Part shown: in pieces, positions 38,733 to 51,952 of the stretch
How the letters are laid out: each line of letters starts with the position of its first letter
How positions within the stretch are numbered: the first letter of the stretch is position 1
NCBI RefSeq assembly: GCF_003387155.1
Contig: NZ_QUMT01000002.1
Span: 1,305,053 to 1,369,052, forward strand
Source: Roseateles depolymerans
GTDB lineage: Bacteria; Pseudomonadota; Gammaproteobacteria; Burkholderiales; Burkholderiaceae_C
DNA: 64,000 nucleotides
Direction of reading: 5' to 3'
Notes under the pieces: model-generated
Told to the model about the DNA's origin: nothing
Database searches by the model: none
The model's input: only the letters and a program-made list of their open reading frames with translations
Translations under genes and position numbers: made by a program

Positions 38733-39212
38733 ATGAAAATCACCAAGGACACCATCGCCACCGTCGACATCAAGGTGGCCGACAAGCTCGGCCGCGTGAT
38801 CGAGAAGACCGACGAGCCGATGGCACTGCTGATCGGTGGCTACGGCAACACCCTGCCGGCCATTGAAGCCGCGCTGGAAGGCCAGGAAACCGGCTTCCAG
38901 ACGACGCTGCAACTGACGCCGGAAAACGGCTTCGGCGAGCGTGATGAGAGCCTGGCCCTCACCATCCCGAAAAAGGACTTCCCGCCTGGCGTGAAGGTGG
39001 GCGGCCAGCTGGAAGTGCGGGCCGGTGAAGGCGCCGAGTTCCGCGTGTTCACCGTGGCCAAGATCAAGGGCGACACCGTGCATCTGGATGGCAACCATCC
39101 GCTGGCTGGTCAGCATCTGCAGGTGAGCCTGAAGGTGCGTGAGGTGCGGGCCGCGACGCAGGAAGAGATCGAGCACCGCCATGCGCACGGCGCGCATGGT
39201 CATCATCACTGA
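38733..39212 (+). CDS. slyD: FKBP-type peptidyl-prolyl isomerase SlyD
   Basis: A 159-residue folding helper with an FKBP domain interrupted by the insert-in-flap chaperone region (LTPENGFGERDESLALTIPK). The metal-binding His-rich tail is short (EIEHRHAHGAHGHHH) compared with that of E. coli SlyD. It is followed by a strong terminator. Confidence 0.9.
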   Translation: MKITKDTIATVDIKVADKLGRVIEKTDEPMALLIGGYGNTLPAIEAALEGQETGFQTTLQLTPENGFGERDESLALTIPKKDFPPGVKVGGQLEVRAGEGAEFRVFTVAKIKGDTVHLDGNHPLAGQHLQVSLKVREVRAATQEEIEHRHAHGAHGHHH

Positions 39213-39235
39213 GACCTGCGAGGTCTGAGTGCGAC

Positions 39236-39262
39236 AAGGGCGCCCTGCGGGGCGCCCTTTTT
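39236..39262 (+). terminator. Intrinsic terminator after slyD
   Basis: A 10-bp stem (39236-39245 with 39250-39259), TGCG loop and a T-run. The cysE stop codon lies immediately beyond on the other strand. Confidence 0.88.
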
Positions 39263-40030
39263 CTACTTCACCAGTCGCTCCAGCTCGCCCGCATCAAAGC
39301 GTTCATCCTGCTGCGCACCGGCCGGCACGCAGTCCTTGCGCTGCGCCTCCGACAGCGTGGTGATCGCCTGCCAGAGCAGTGCGATCTGATGCTCGTGGGA
39401 AGACGCGTTGTCGATCAGCCCCTTCATGGCCTGCGCCATCGGATCATCCCCCTGGCTGACCCCATAGGCGGAGAAGCCCATGCGGGCGGCTGCCTCTTCG
39501 CGGCGTGCATCGGCCTTGGCTTCGATGATGCGGGCCGGGTTGCCGACGGCGGTGGCGCCGGCCGGCACCGGCTTGGTCACCACGGCACCGGAGCCGACCC
39601 GTGCGCCCTCGCCCACGGTGAAACCGCCCAGCACGCAGGCATTGGCGCCGACGATCACTCCCCGCTCCAGCGTGGGATGCCGCTTGGCGCCCTTCACCAG
39701 CGACGTGCCGCCCAGGGTCACGCCCTGGTAGATGGTGACTTCGTCGCCGATCTCGGCCATCTCACCGATCACCACGCCCATGCCGTGGTCGATGAACACC
39801 CGCCGGCCGATGGTGGCGCCCGGGTGGATCTCGATGCCCGTTAGGAAACGCGCCACATGTGAGGTGAACCGGCCCAGCCAGCGGAAACCGCGGGTCCAGC
39901 AGGCATGCGCGAAGCGGTGCAGGACGATCGCATGCAAACCCGGATAACAGGTCAGCACCTCCCAGGCCGAGCGGGCGGCGGGGTCGCGTTCGAGGATGCA
40001 GGCAATGTCTTCGCGAAGACGTTGGAACAT
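39263..40030 (-). CDS. cysE: Serine O-acetyltransferase CysE
   Basis: A 255-residue left-handed beta-helix acetyltransferase making O-acetylserine for cysteine synthesis. It has the N-terminal [20 protein letters not shown], hexapeptide repeats, the [12 protein letters not shown] catalytic block with its His, and the loop [10 protein letters not shown]. The C-terminal about 80 residues extend beyond the core and are not recognised. Adjacent to trmJ in the same direction. Confidence 0.92.
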   Translation of the reverse strand: MFQRLREDIACILERDPAARSAWEVLTCYPGLHAIVLHRFAHACWTRGFRWLGRFTSHVARFLTGIEIHPGATIGRRVFIDHGMGVVIGEMAEIGDEVTIYQGVTLGGTSLVKGAKRHPTLERGVIVGANACVLGGFTVGEGARVGSGAVVTKPVPAGATAVGNPARIIEAKADARREEAAARMGFSAYGVSQGDDPMAQAMKGLIDNASSHEHQIALLWQAITTLSEAQRKDCVPAGAQQDERFDAGELERLVK

Positions 40031-40077
40031 GGCGGTGGCAGGCGAAAGGGGGCAAGCAGTGTAGCCAACCAGGGCCC

Positions 40078-40872
40078 TTACTGCTCAGGCCGATCGCATT
40101 GCTTGTCGATGGCCCGGGCAATACCCCGCAGGATGTGGACCTCCTCCTGCGTCAGCGCCGCCCGGTTGAACAACTGGTTCAGCCGCGGCATCAGCTTCTT
40201 GGGCGCGGCCGGGTCCAGATAGCCCAGCTTGATCAAACTGCCCTCCAGATGCCGCAGCAGCCCCTGCACCGCTTGGGCATCGGCCAGCTGCGGGTCAGTG
40301 GTGCGGGCCTGCACGTCGTAGCCGCCCAGCGCCTGCCGCCAGTCGTAGGCCAGCAGTTGCACCGCCTGGGCCAGGTTCAGCGAACCGTAGACCGGATGGG
40401 TGGGAATGGAGAGCACCGCATGGGCGCGGTAGACGTCTTCATTGCTCATGCCGTAGCGCTCCGAGCCGAAGACCAGCGCGACGCGGTGCGCCTGGCCCTG
40501 CGGCGCAGCGGCCAGTTCCTGGAACAGGTCGCGAGGCGTGCGCGTGGGCGGGCCGAAGTCGCGCGGGGTCATGGCGGTGGCGCAGACGAAGGTGCACCCG
40601 TCCAGCGCGTCTTCCAGCCGGTCCACGATGCGGGCACGGGCCAGGATGTCGGCGGCGCCGCTGGCCATGGCGACGGTCTCTTCCTGGCTCAGCACATCCG
40701 CAAAACGCGGGCGCACCAGCACCAGGTCCTTGAAACCCATCACCTTCATGGCGCGGGCGGTCGCGCCCACGTTGCCCGGGTGGCTGGTTTCGATCAGCAC
40801 AAAGCGGGTGGGATCTGCCGCGGGATTCGTGGCGTTTTCGGCGCTGTCAGTGAGGTGGGGCGGCTGCGACAT
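40078..40872 (-). CDS. trmJ: tRNA (cytidine/uridine-2'-O-)-methyltransferase TrmJ
   Basis: A 264-residue SPOUT-class RNA methyltransferase modifying tRNA position 32. It has the opening [32 protein letters not shown] and [21 protein letters not shown], all typical of TrmJ. The start at 40872 (MSQPPHL) was chosen; M at 40884 is also possible. It is divergent from suhB, a conserved arrangement. Confidence 0.9.
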   Translation of the reverse strand: MSQPPHLTDSAENATNPAADPTRFVLIETSHPGNVGATARAMKVMGFKDLVLVRPRFADVLSQEETVAMASGAADILARARIVDRLEDALDGCTFVCATAMTPRDFGPPTRTPRDLFQELAAAPQGQAHRVALVFGSERYGMSNEDVYRAHAVLSIPTHPVYGSLNLAQAVQLLAYDWRQALGGYDVQARTTDPQLADAQAVQGLLRHLEGSLIKLGYLDPAAPKKLMPRLNQLFNRAALTQEEVHILRGIARAIDKQCDRPEQ

Positions 40873-40995
40873 AGGGGAAACCACGAACTCTGTGCCAAAA
40901 TGGCGGATTATCCGCGGCGGCTATGCCTGCGGAACGCTTTTGCGACGCTCTTTCTTCCCCGTCAGTCCACCTCCAAAGTTCAGGAATCGTCACGC

Positions 40996-41976
40996 ATGAC
41001 GCAAGCCGCTCTTCATCCCATGCTCAACGTCGCCATCAAGGCGGCCCGTGCTGCAGGCGCCATCATCAACCGCGCCTCCATGGATCTGGACATCCTGAAG
41101 ATCAACACCAAGTCGCCCAACGACTTCGTGACCGAGGTGGACCAGGCTGCCGAGGCAGCCATCATCGACATCCTGCTCCAGGCCTATCCGGAGCACGGCA
41201 TCCTGGCCGAAGAATCCGGCCGCGCCCACGGCGCCCGCCATTCCGAATATCAGTGGATCATCGACCCGCTGGACGGCACCACCAACTTCATCCACGGCTT
41301 CCCGGTGTACTGCGTGTCCATCGCCCTGGCCCACCGCAATGTGGTGCAGCAGGCGGTGGTGTATGACCCCACCCGCAACGACCTGTTCTACGCCACCAAG
41401 GGCCGCGGCGCTTTCCTGAACGACCGCCGCCTGCGCGTGTCGCGCCGCACCCGCATGAGCGATGCATTGATCGGCACCGGCTTCCCCTTCCGCCGTGGCG
41501 ACAACTTCAAGCGCTACATGAAGATGTTCGAAGAGATCATGACCCAGTGCGCCGGCGTGCGTCGCCCGGGTGCCGCGGCGCTGGACCTGTGCTACGTGGC
41601 TGCCGGCTACTACGACGCCTTCTTTGAGACGGGCCTGAACCCCTGGGACGTGGCCGCGGGGTCGCTGATCGTGACCGAGGCAGGCGGCCTGGTGGGCAAC
41701 TTCACCGGCGAGCCGGACTTCCTCTTCCAGCGCGAGATCATTGCGGGCAGCCCCAAGATCTACGGCCAGGTGGTGCAGACGCTGGCGCCCTACTCCCGCG
41801 TGATCACGGCGGACGACCTGGAAGCCGACGCGCAGGCGGCGCAGCATCCGGACGGCGTCAAGCCCAAGGCCAAGACCGCCAAGGCGGCTGACGGCACCGA
41901 CGCGGCGCCTAAGAAGCGCGGCCCGGTGCGCATCAAGAAGGCCGAGTCGAGCGAAGACTCCGAGCCGCTGGTGTAA
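40996..41976 (+). CDS. suhB: Inositol monophosphatase family protein SuhB
   Basis: A 326-residue Mg-dependent phosphatase. Motifs: [23 protein letters not shown], and the second metal site [18 protein letters not shown] Lys/Ala-rich tail of about 50 residues ([19 protein letters not shown]) follows the conserved core and may contact RNA. SuhB also acts in rRNA antitermination complexes in Proteobacteria. The ATG at 40996 gives the normal N-terminus. Confidence 0.9.
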   Translation: MTQAALHPMLNVAIKAARAAGAIINRASMDLDILKINTKSPNDFVTEVDQAAEAAIIDILLQAYPEHGILAEESGRAHGARHSEYQWIIDPLDGTTNFIHGFPVYCVSIALAHRNVVQQAVVYDPTRNDLFYATKGRGAFLNDRRLRVSRRTRMSDALIGTGFPFRRGDNFKRYMKMFEEIMTQCAGVRRPGAAALDLCYVAAGYYDAFFETGLNPWDVAAGSLIVTEAGGLVGNFTGEPDFLFQREIIAGSPKIYGQVVQTLAPYSRVITADDLEADAQAAQHPDGVKPKAKTAKAADGTDAAPKKRGPVRIKKAESSEDSEPLV

Positions 41977-42018
41977 GCCTGCCGGGCTTTCGCGCCCGAC
42001 CGACCAGAAGCCCTCCAG

Positions 42019-42043
42019 AAGCCCTCCGAGTGAGGGCTTTTTT
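42019..42043 (+). terminator. Intrinsic terminator after suhB
   Basis: AAGCCCTC stem with GAGGGCTT (42032-42039), short loop and a run of T. Confidence 0.8.
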
Positions 42044-42202
42044 GCGTGGGTGCCGCCCCTTGGAGGGCCTGCTTCGCGAGCCGGCCCAGCCGCGAACCAG
42101 GGTGTTGTGCATCCCGACTAGGGGCGACACCCCATCACCACGCAACGACGACGACCCGTTTGACCATGGGCTTCGGACACAAGCAGATGGGACTGGAAAT
42201 AT

Positions 42203-42219
42203 ATGCCCGTATCGGGTAT
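42203..42219. promoter_or_regulatory. Candidate operator of the toxin-antitoxin module
   Basis: Imperfect palindrome ATGCCCG-TAT-CGGGTAT, 16 bp before the toxin start. Position and symmetry suit autoregulation by the helix-turn-helix antitoxin. Confidence 0.35.
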
Positions 42220-42234
42220 GTTTCGGGGTATCGC

Positions 42235-42618
42235 ATGCCGGAAGTTCTCAAGCGCAAGGAATTCGCACGATGGCAAGAGCGCGAAGGGCTGCCCGATGCC
42301 GCGCTTTGCGCCGCCGTCCAGGAAATGCGCAGCGGGTTGGTGGATGCCGACCTTGGATGCATGCTCTTCAAAAAGCGTGTGGCGCGGCTCGGTCGTGGCA
42401 AAAGCGGGGGATACAGGACGGTGCTGTCCGCCATGGTCGGACTGCGTTACGTGTTCCTTCACGGGTTCGCCAAGAGCGACAAGGACAACATCACGGCGGC
42501 GGAAAAGAAGGGCTTGCAGTTCGTTGGCAAGGTATTTCTCAAATTGTCTGGCGAGGCGCTCACCGAGGCACTCAGGTCAGGCGTATTGATGGAGGTTGGT
42601 TGTGAGCAAGATCATTGA
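42235..42618 (+). CDS. RelE/HigB-like type II toxin (PF06296 family)
   Basis: A 127-residue probable mRNA-cleaving toxin. Family blocks are visible: VLKRKEFARWQEREGL, EMRSGLVDADLGCMLFKKRVAR, GKSGGYRTVL and FLHGFAKSDKDNIT. The ATG at 42235 (MPEVLKRKEF) gives the family N-terminus; a longer frame to 42046 adds no homology. The toxin gene comes first and overlaps the antitoxin by 17 bp, the higBA order. Confidence 0.85.
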   Translation: MPEVLKRKEFARWQEREGLPDAALCAAVQEMRSGLVDADLGCMLFKKRVARLGRGKSGGYRTVLSAMVGLRYVFLHGFAKSDKDNITAAEKKGLQFVGKVFLKLSGEALTEALRSGVLMEVGCEQDH

Positions 42619-42904
42619 ATCCCTGCGCGGCGACTTGGCGGCGCTGCATGACGTGGGAGCCGTTTCCAAGCTCACCATGCGCCAGTTCGACACCCTCTGT
42701 CCGCCGCCGGTGCGGCCGTTCAGCGCGTCGGACATCCGCGAACTGCGCGAGGCCTTGAAGTTCAGCCAGCCGGTCTTCGCCCTGCATCTCCACACCACGG
42801 CATCGACCATCCGGAAGTGGGAACAAGGCAGCACGCAGCCCACCGGCCCGGCGCTCAAGCTGCTCAATGTCATCGCGGACAAGGGGCTGCAGGCCATTCT
42901 CTGA
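42602..42904 (+). CDS. HigA/NadS-like helix-turn-helix antitoxin
   Basis: A 100-residue XRE-type DNA-binding antitoxin. The helix-turn-helix spans about residues 45-80 (LREALKFSQPVFALHLHTTA then STIRKWEQG). The GTG at 42602 has a good GGAGG site six bases upstream; a TTG at 42596 is less likely. It should neutralise the preceding toxin and repress the pair. Confidence 0.85.
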   Translation: MSKIIESLRGDLAALHDVGAVSKLTMRQFDTLCPPPVRPFSASDIRELREALKFSQPVFALHLHTTASTIRKWEQGSTQPTGPALKLLNVIADKGLQAIL

Positions 42905-43042
42905 AGGCCGCCCCCGCACGGGGGGTGTAGCGCCTCTTTGGCAGGAGTCTCTCCGCCACCCCGGCGACGCTGCCCTACACTCTCGCTCCGCAGACCTTTC
43001 ACAAGCCCTCGGTCCGGGGGCTTTGTTCATTTTTCGAGCCCG

Positions 43043-45643
43043 ATGAGCAGCGCCGCCGCCCCCGACGATTTCTCCCAGCACACGCCAATGATGGCGCAAT
43101 ACCTCCGCATCAAGGCTGAGTTCCCGGAGACGCTGGTGTTCTACCGCATGGGAGACTTCTACGAGGTCTTCTACGACGACGCGCGCAAGGCGAACCAGCT
43201 GCTGGACGTCACCCTCACCACCCGTGGCCAGAGTGCCGGCGCGCCGGTGGTCATGGCCGGCGTGCCAGTGCATGCGCTCGAGGCCTATCTGGCCAAGCTG
43301 ATCAAGCTGGGCGAGGCCGTGGCCATTGCCGAGCAGGTGGGCGAAGTCGGCGCCAGCAAAGGCCCGGTCGAACGCAAAGTGGTGCGCGTGGTCACCCCCG
43401 GCACCGTCACCGACACCGAACTGCTGGCCGACAAGCAGGACTCCATCCTCCTGTCCGTCACCACCCAGGGCAAGACCCATGGCCTGGCCTGGCTGTCGCT
43501 GACCCAGGGCCAACTGGGCCTGGCGCAATGCGACGAGCGGGACCTCGGCTCCTGGCTCGCCCGCCTGTCCCCCGCCGAAGTGCTGGTGGACCGCGACAAG
43601 CACCCCGCCGCCGTGCTCGCCGCCCGGCTGCCCATCACCAATCGCCCCAGCTGGCAGTTCGATGCATCGCTCGGCCAGCGCAAGCTCTGTGAGCAGTTGT
43701 CGGTCGCCAGCCTGCAAGGCTTCAATGCCCAGGAGCTGACCGCCGCCCACGCGGCCGCCGCCGCCCTGCTCTCGTATGCCGAGCACACCCAGGGCCGGGC
43801 CCTGGCGCACGTCAAGAGCCTGGAGGTGCAGCGCGCCACCGACCTGCTGGACCTGCCGCCCGCCACGCAGCGCAACCTGGAACTGACCCAGACCCTGCGC
43901 GGCGAGACCTCGCCCACCCTGCTGTCGCTGCTGGACACCTGCCGCACCGGCATGGGCAGCCGCGCGCTGCGCCACTGGCTGCTGCATCCGCCGCGAGACC
44001 GCGCGCCCGCAAAGGCCCGCCAGGAAGCCATTGCCGAGCTGCTGACCACCGGTTTCGAGCCACTGCGCGAAGCCCTGCGCCAGGTGTCGGACGTGGAGCG
44101 CATTGCCGCCCGCGTGGCCCTGCGGCAGGTGCGCCCACGTGAACTCGCCGGGCTGCGCGCCACGCTCCAGATCCTGCCCGAGCTGGCCCAGACCGTCCCC
44201 ATGGGCGCCCCGCTGCTCGAGGAACTCTCTCAGGGCCTGAGCGCCTCGCCGCACCTGGCCGAGCTGCTGACCCGTGCGATTGCCGAAGAACCTGCCGTGC
44301 TGCTGCGCGACGGCGGCGTCATCGCCACCGGCTTCGATGAGCAATTGGACGAGCTCCGCGGCATCCAGAACAACTGCGACGCCTTCCTGCTGGACCTGGA
44401 AACCCGCGAACGCGCCCGCACCGGCATCAGCAACCTGCGGGTGCAGTTCAACAAGGTGCATGGCTTCTACATTGAGGTCACCACCAGCGGCCTGGACAAG
44501 GTGCCGATGGACTATCAGCGCCGTCAGACCCTGAAGAACGCCGAGCGCTTCATCACGCCGGAGCTCAAGGCCTTCGAGGACAAGGCCCTGTCCGCCCAGG
44601 AACGGGCACTGGCGCGCGAAAAGCTGCTGTTCGAAGCCGTCATCGACCAACTGACCGAAGAACTGCCGACCCTGGGCCGCCTGGCGCGGTCGCTGGCGTC
44701 GCTGGATGTGCTGGCCGCGCTGGCGGAACGCGCCGCAACGCTCAACTGGTGCCGCCCGGACTTCGTCAGCCACCCCTGCATCGACATCCAGGGCGGACGC
44801 CACCCCGTGGTGGAGGCCCGCCTGCGTGAGACCGGTGCGGGCGAGTTCATGGCCAATGACTGCCGGCTGGACGCCCGCACCAAGCTGATGGTGATCACCG
44901 GCCCCAACATGGGCGGTAAATCGACCTTCATGCGGCAGGTGGCGCTGATTGCGCTGCTCTCGGCCATCGGCGCCTATGTGCCGGCCACGAGCTGCCGCCT
45001 GGGGCCGATCGACGCCATCCACACCCGCATCGGTGCGGCGGATGACCTGGCCAATGCCCAGTCCACCTTCATGCTGGAGATGACCGAGGCAGCCGCCATC
45101 CTGCACAGCGCCTCGGAACAGTCGCTGGTGCTGATGGACGAGATCGGGCGTGGCACGTCCACCTTCGACGGGCTTGCGCTCGCAGGTGCCATCGCCACCC
45201 ACCTGCACGACAAGTGCCGGGCGTTTACGCTGTTCGCCACCCACTACTTCGAGCTGACCGAGTTCCCGGCCAAGCATCCGCAGGCGATCAACATGCATGT
45301 GTCGGCCGTTGAAAGCGGCGAGGACATCGTCTTCCTGCACGAAATCCAACCCGGCCCCGCCAGCCGCAGCTACGGCGTGCAGGTGGCGCGCCTGGCCGGC
45401 ATGCCGTCGCCGGTGGTGCGACAGGCCCGGGCGGCGCTCGAGGCCCTGGAAGCACGGGCCAGCGAGGGCGAGACCCAGATCGACCTGTTTGCACCGCCGC
45501 CCGAACCGGCACCGTCCGCGGCCGCAGAGATCGAGTCACCGCTGCTGGACGCCCTGCGTGATGTCGACCCCGACGCGCTGAGCCCCCGCGAAGCGCATGC
45601 GATGCTGTATCAACTCAAATCGATGGCCAGCCACCGCCCCTGA
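43043..45643 (+). CDS. mutS: DNA mismatch repair protein MutS
   Basis: An 866-residue mismatch-recognition ATPase. The Phe-X-Glu mismatch-reading motif is in [14 protein letters not shown]. The ATPase has Walker [14 protein letters not shown], Walker [16 protein letters not shown] and the conserved ATHYFELTE. The C-terminal helix-turn-helix and tail are present, so it is full length. The ATG at 43043 was chosen over a longer in-phase frame. Confidence 0.95.
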   Translation: MSSAAAPDDFSQHTPMMAQYLRIKAEFPETLVFYRMGDFYEVFYDDARKANQLLDVTLTTRGQSAGAPVVMAGVPVHALEAYLAKLIKLGEAVAIAEQVGEVGASKGPVERKVVRVVTPGTVTDTELLADKQDSILLSVTTQGKTHGLAWLSLTQGQLGLAQCDERDLGSWLARLSPAEVLVDRDKHPAAVLAARLPITNRPSWQFDASLGQRKLCEQLSVASLQGFNAQELTAAHAAAAALLSYAEHTQGRALAHVKSLEVQRATDLLDLPPATQRNLELTQTLRGETSPTLLSLLDTCRTGMGSRALRHWLLHPPRDRAPAKARQEAIAELLTTGFEPLREALRQVSDVERIAARVALRQVRPRELAGLRATLQILPELAQTVPMGAPLLEELSQGLSASPHLAELLTRAIAEEPAVLLRDGGVIATGFDEQLDELRGIQNNCDAFLLDLETRERARTGISNLRVQFNKVHGFYIEVTTSGLDKVPMDYQRRQTLKNAERFITPELKAFEDKALSAQERALAREKLLFEAVIDQLTEELPTLGRLARSLASLDVLAALAERAATLNWCRPDFVSHPCIDIQGGRHPVVEARLRETGAGEFMANDCRLDARTKLMVITGPNMGGKSTFMRQVALIALLSAIGAYVPATSCRLGPIDAIHTRIGAADDLANAQSTFMLEMTEAAAILHSASEQSLVLMDEIGRGTSTFDGLALAGAIATHLHDKCRAFTLFATHYFELTEFPAKHPQAINMHVSAVESGEDIVFLHEIQPGPASRSYGVQVARLAGMPSPVVRQARAALEALEARASEGETQIDLFAPPPEPAPSAAAEIESPLLDALRDVDPDALSPREAHAMLYQLKSMASHRP

Positions 45644-45680
45644 GGGCTGGGCTTTGCTGAAGGACTGATCGAACACTTCC

Positions 45681-46580
45681 ATGAGCACCGCCCATCCCCA
45701 CCCTCCCTCGAAGGCACAGGCGCATTCCCATCGGGACGCGGTGGTGCCGACGCCGCCCAAGACCCGCACCCTGGTCTTCTCCCATGCCAATGGCTTCCCC
45801 GCTGGTTGCTACCGCGTGCTGTTCGAGCATTGGCGAACGGCGGGGTGGACGGTGCATGCGCTGCCGCGCATCGGCCATGACCCGCGGTTTCCGGTCACCA
45901 GCAACTGGCCGCATCTGCGCGACGAGCTGCTGCACTTCATCGAGGACGAGGTCCGGCCGGACGGACCGGTGGTGCTCGCCGGCCATTCGCTGGGCGGCAT
46001 GGTGTCGCTGCTGGCGGCCTGCAAGCGGCCTTCCTTGGCAGCGGGCCTGGTGATGCTGGACTCCCCGGTCGTGGACGGATGGCGCGCGCACAGCGTGCAG
46101 ATGGCCAAGGCGGCCCGCTTCATCCACCGGGTGTCTCCCGGCAAGGTCTCGCGGACCCGGCGCCACGAGTGGCCCAGCCTGGAGGAGGTGCACCAGCATT
46201 TCGCCAGCAAGAGCAAATTCGCCCGCTGGGACCCACGCGTGCTCAAGGATTACATCGACAGCGGCTTCGATCGGCTGGAAGACGGGCGCATCAAGCTCGG
46301 CTTCAGCCGGGACATCGAGACCCGCATCTACAACACGCTGCCGCACAACCTGCCTCGCGTGCTGCGCAATCATCCCCCGCGCTGCCCCGTCGCTTTCATC
46401 GCCGGGACGCAGTCGGAAGAACTTCGGCAGGCGGGCGCAGCCGGCTCCAAGGCACTGGCGCGAGACCTGTTCCGGTGGTTCGAAGGCACCCATCTCTACC
46501 CGTTCGAGCGGCCGGATGACACGGCGGCGCTGGTGCTGTCGCTCCTGGACGAGATGCATCTGGGCCCCGCTGCCGACTGA
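45681..46580 (+). CDS. Alpha/beta hydrolase
   Basis: A 299-residue serine hydrolase. The oxyanion HANGFPAG block, the nucleophile elbow GHSLGGMVS and a C-terminal His in EGTHLYPFERP fit the fold. A His/Pro-rich N-terminal stretch of about 25 residues precedes it. It sits 37 bp after mutS and may be co-transcribed. Substrate unknown. Confidence 0.82.
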   Translation: MSTAHPHPPSKAQAHSHRDAVVPTPPKTRTLVFSHANGFPAGCYRVLFEHWRTAGWTVHALPRIGHDPRFPVTSNWPHLRDELLHFIEDEVRPDGPVVLAGHSLGGMVSLLAACKRPSLAAGLVMLDSPVVDGWRAHSVQMAKAARFIHRVSPGKVSRTRRHEWPSLEEVHQHFASKSKFARWDPRVLKDYIDSGFDRLEDGRIKLGFSRDIETRIYNTLPHNLPRVLRNHPPRCPVAFIAGTQSEELRQAGAAGSKALARDLFRWFEGTHLYPFERPDDTAALVLSLLDEMHLGPAAD

Positions 46581-46651
46581 CAGTCTCGCGCCCCCAACAG
46601 CTCCCCCACAGCCCTCATCCCCCCGCCCGGAGGCCGCCCCTGGAAGGGGCC

Positions 46652-48378
<1,727 letters not shown>

Positions 48379-48420
48379 CAGGCCTGAGCCACCCCGCCGA
48401 CGCCCCACCGGAGACCGCCC

Positions 48421-48708
48421 ATGCCCGCCTTCATCATTGCCGACGTGACCGTGACCGATGCCGACCAGATGGCGGCCTACCGTGAATGGAGCACCAAGGC
48501 GATGAAGGAGCATGGCGCCGAAGTGCTGGTGCGCGGCGGTGAGTTCGAGGTGCTCGAAGGCCCCTGGACGCCCAGCCGGCTCGTGGTGCTGAAGTTCAGC
48601 GACCGTGAGGCCGCCAAGCGCTTCTACCACTCGGACACCTACCAGCATGCCAAGACGCTGCGCGAGAACGCCGGCGTCATGCGCATGATCGTGGTCGACG
48701 GCGTCTGA
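48421..48708 (+). CDS. DUF1330 family protein
   Basis: A 95-residue small alpha/beta-barrel (dimeric ferredoxin-like) protein of unknown role, with the family blocks YREWSTKAMKEHGAEVLVRGG and LVVLKFSDREAAKRFYHSD. It lies between pyrG and eno, a placement seen in other Burkholderiales. Confidence 0.88.
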   Translation: MPAFIIADVTVTDADQMAAYREWSTKAMKEHGAEVLVRGGEFEVLEGPWTPSRLVVLKFSDREAAKRFYHSDTYQHAKTLRENAGVMRMIVVDGV

Positions 48709-50109
<1,401 letters not shown>

Positions 50110-50161
50110 CCCCTGCGCCGATCCCCCGGTCGGGTGAACGCTCGACCCGGTGAACGACTAA

Positions 50162-50190
50162 ACGCCTCCCTTGTGGAGGCGTATTTTTTT
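50162..50190 (+). terminator. Intrinsic terminator after eno
   Basis: ACGCCTCC stem with GGAGGCGT (50175-50182), 5-nt loop and a run of seven T. Confidence 0.9.
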
Positions 50191-50259
50191 GCATGGCCCA
50201 CCCAAATGCGGTGAAACAGCCATCAAGGCTTGCAGTGCAGTCCGGCTAAACTTCGCCCC

Positions 50260-50529
50260 GTGAAAGTCCTGGCCATCGTCCTGACCGCCTTCCTGGTCGC
50301 TATCCAGGCCCAGCTCTGGCTGGGCAAGGGCGGCCTTGCCCGTGGCGTGCAGCTGCGAGCCGAATTGCAGCAGCAGCAGGAAGCCAACGAAAAGGCCCGT
50401 GCGCGCAACGCGCAGTTGCAGGCGGAACTGCTGGACCTGCGGGAAGGCCTGGAAATGGTCGAAGAAAAAGCCCGCATGGAACTCGGCATGGTCAAGCCGG
50501 ACGAAGTGTTTGTCCCGCTGCGACGCTGA
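50260..50529 (+). CDS. ftsB: Cell division protein FtsB
   Basis: An 89-residue bitopic septum protein that forms the FtsQBL complex. There is one N-terminal membrane segment (VLAIVLTAFLVAIQAQLWLG), then a coiled coil (ELQQQQEANEKARARNAQLQ) and a conserved end (KPDEVFVPL). The GTG at 50260 fits better than a TTG at 50230. Position after eno is conserved in Proteobacteria. Confidence 0.88.
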   Translation: MKVLAIVLTAFLVAIQAQLWLGKGGLARGVQLRAELQQQQEANEKARARNAQLQAELLDLREGLEMVEEKARMELGMVKPDEVFVPLRR

Positions 50530-50534
50530 CCCTG

Positions 50535-51179
50535 ATGCTGCCTGACCTACTGAAAGCGCTGCTCGAGCTGGCGCTGTCCCCCGCCTTTACCGCCCTGGGC
50601 AGCCCGATCACCTGGCTGGAGCTGGTGGCGTTTGTGCTGGCGCTGTGGATGGTGGTGTGCAACATGCGGGTGCAGGTGCTGGCGTGGCCGCTGGCGCTGA
50701 CCAGCTCACTGCTCTACTTTGTGCTGTTCTGGACCGGCAAGCTCTATGGCGAGGCCACCTTGCAACTGCTCTTTGCGGGCCTGGCCCTGTGGGGCTGGTG
50801 GCAATGGCTGCGCGGCCGCACGGCTGATGGCGATACCTTGCATGTGCGCACCCTGGGCTGGCGCGGACGCTGGATGGCGCTGGGCGTGACCCTGGCGGCC
50901 TGGCCGCTGCTGGGGCTGTTCCTGCAGCACCGCACGGACTCCCCGCTCCCCTACTGGGATGCGCTGCCGACCGTGGCCAGCATCACCGGCCAATGGCTGC
51001 TGGGCCGCAAATACCAGGAGAACTGGCCGGTGTGGGTGCTGGTCAATCTGGTGAGCGTGGCGCTGTTTGCCTTCAAGGGCTATTGGCTCACCGTGGTGCT
51101 GTATGCGGTGTTCGTGCCCATGTCGGTCGCAGGCTGGCGCGCCTGGCAGCGGCAGATGACCACGGCGGTGCCGGCCTGA
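50535..51179 (+). CDS. pnuC: Nicotinamide riboside transporter PnuC
   Basis: A 214-residue membrane protein with seven hydrophobic segments and the PnuC blocks YGEATLQLLFAGLALWGWWQW and WLLGRKYQENWPVWVLVNL. It moves nicotinamide riboside by facilitated diffusion, trapped inside by phosphorylation. The next gene is a NadR-like kinase, giving an uptake-and-trapping pair. Confidence 0.9.
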   Translation: MLPDLLKALLELALSPAFTALGSPITWLELVAFVLALWMVVCNMRVQVLAWPLALTSSLLYFVLFWTGKLYGEATLQLLFAGLALWGWWQWLRGRTADGDTLHVRTLGWRGRWMALGVTLAAWPLLGLFLQHRTDSPLPYWDALPTVASITGQWLLGRKYQENWPVWVLVNLVSVALFAFKGYWLTVVLYAVFVPMSVAGWRAWQRQMTTAVPA

Positions 51180-51212
51180 TCCGCCTCGCGCGGATCGACA
51201 AGACTTGAACCC

Positions 51213-51872
51213 ATGGCGCTCCACATCGCCCTGCTTGGCGCAGAAAGCACCGGCAAGAGCCAGCTCGGCCTGGCCCTGCTGGACCATTTGCGCCACAACA
51301 CGCAACTGCGTCCGGCGCTGGTCCCTGAATACCTGCGGGAGTGGTGCGACCGGGAAGGCCGCACCCCCAGGCCCGACGAGCAGGCCGGCATCGCCCAGGA
51401 ACAGCAGGCCCGCGGCGATCAGGCGGCCCAGGACCACGACATCGTCCTGCACGACACCACGCCGTTGATGACCGCGGTCTACAGCGATCTGCTGTTCCAG
51501 GATCTAAGCTTGTATCCCTTTGCGCTGGAGCACCAGGCGCGCATGGATGCCAATCTGCTCATGGCGCTGGACCTGCCCTGGACGGCGGACCCCCAGCGCG
51601 ACGGACCCCATGCCCAGGGTCCGACGGACCAGTTGATCCGGCGTGCCCTGATCGGCGCACGGCTGGATTACAGCGTCGTGGGAGGCCAGGGCCCTGCCCG
51701 CCTGGCTCAGGCCTTGAACGCCCTGGGCCCGCTGCTGCGCCCCCATCTCAGCGCCGGCGATGGCCTCTTCAGCCGACTGATGCAGCGAGCCGACAGCCTG
51801 GGCGGTGAATGGCGCTGTGAACACTGCGACGACCCGGCCTGCGAACACGCCAGCCGTCTGCAACGCCGCTGA
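51213..51872 (+). CDS. NadR-like P-loop kinase (putative ribosylnicotinamide kinase)
   Basis: A 219-residue AAA_28/NadR-type kinase, lacking the nucleotidyltransferase half of full NadR. P-loop GAESTGKSQL, lid region DHDIVLHDTTPLMTAVYSD and a C-terminal Cys/His cluster (CEHCDDPACEH) that may bind zinc. It follows pnuC and probably phosphorylates the nicotinamide riboside that PnuC imports. The role is inferred from neighbours and family. Confidence 0.78.
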   Translation: MALHIALLGAESTGKSQLGLALLDHLRHNTQLRPALVPEYLREWCDREGRTPRPDEQAGIAQEQQARGDQAAQDHDIVLHDTTPLMTAVYSDLLFQDLSLYPFALEHQARMDANLLMALDLPWTADPQRDGPHAQGPTDQLIRRALIGARLDYSVVGGQGPARLAQALNALGPLLRPHLSAGDGLFSRLMQRADSLGGEWRCEHCDDPACEHASRLQRR

Positions 51873-51906
51873 CGCCGAACCGAAGGCACAATCCCGGCCG
51901 AAACGG

Positions 51907-51926
51907 CTCCGCAAATGTTTGCGGAG
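51907..51926. promoter_or_regulatory. Palindrome before the 5'-nucleotidase gene
   Basis: CTCCGCAAA-TG-TTTGCGGAG, perfect 9-bp arms with a 2-nt centre, ending 26 bp before the next start. Too tight for a good RNA hairpin, so more likely an operator. Regulator unknown. Confidence 0.4.
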
Positions 51927-51952
51927 TCTCGCGTGACCGCCTGGAGCCTTTG

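Noticed and set aside
42572..45349. 925-codon minus-strand frame opposite mutS
   Set aside because: Antisense to an unmistakable mutS gene.
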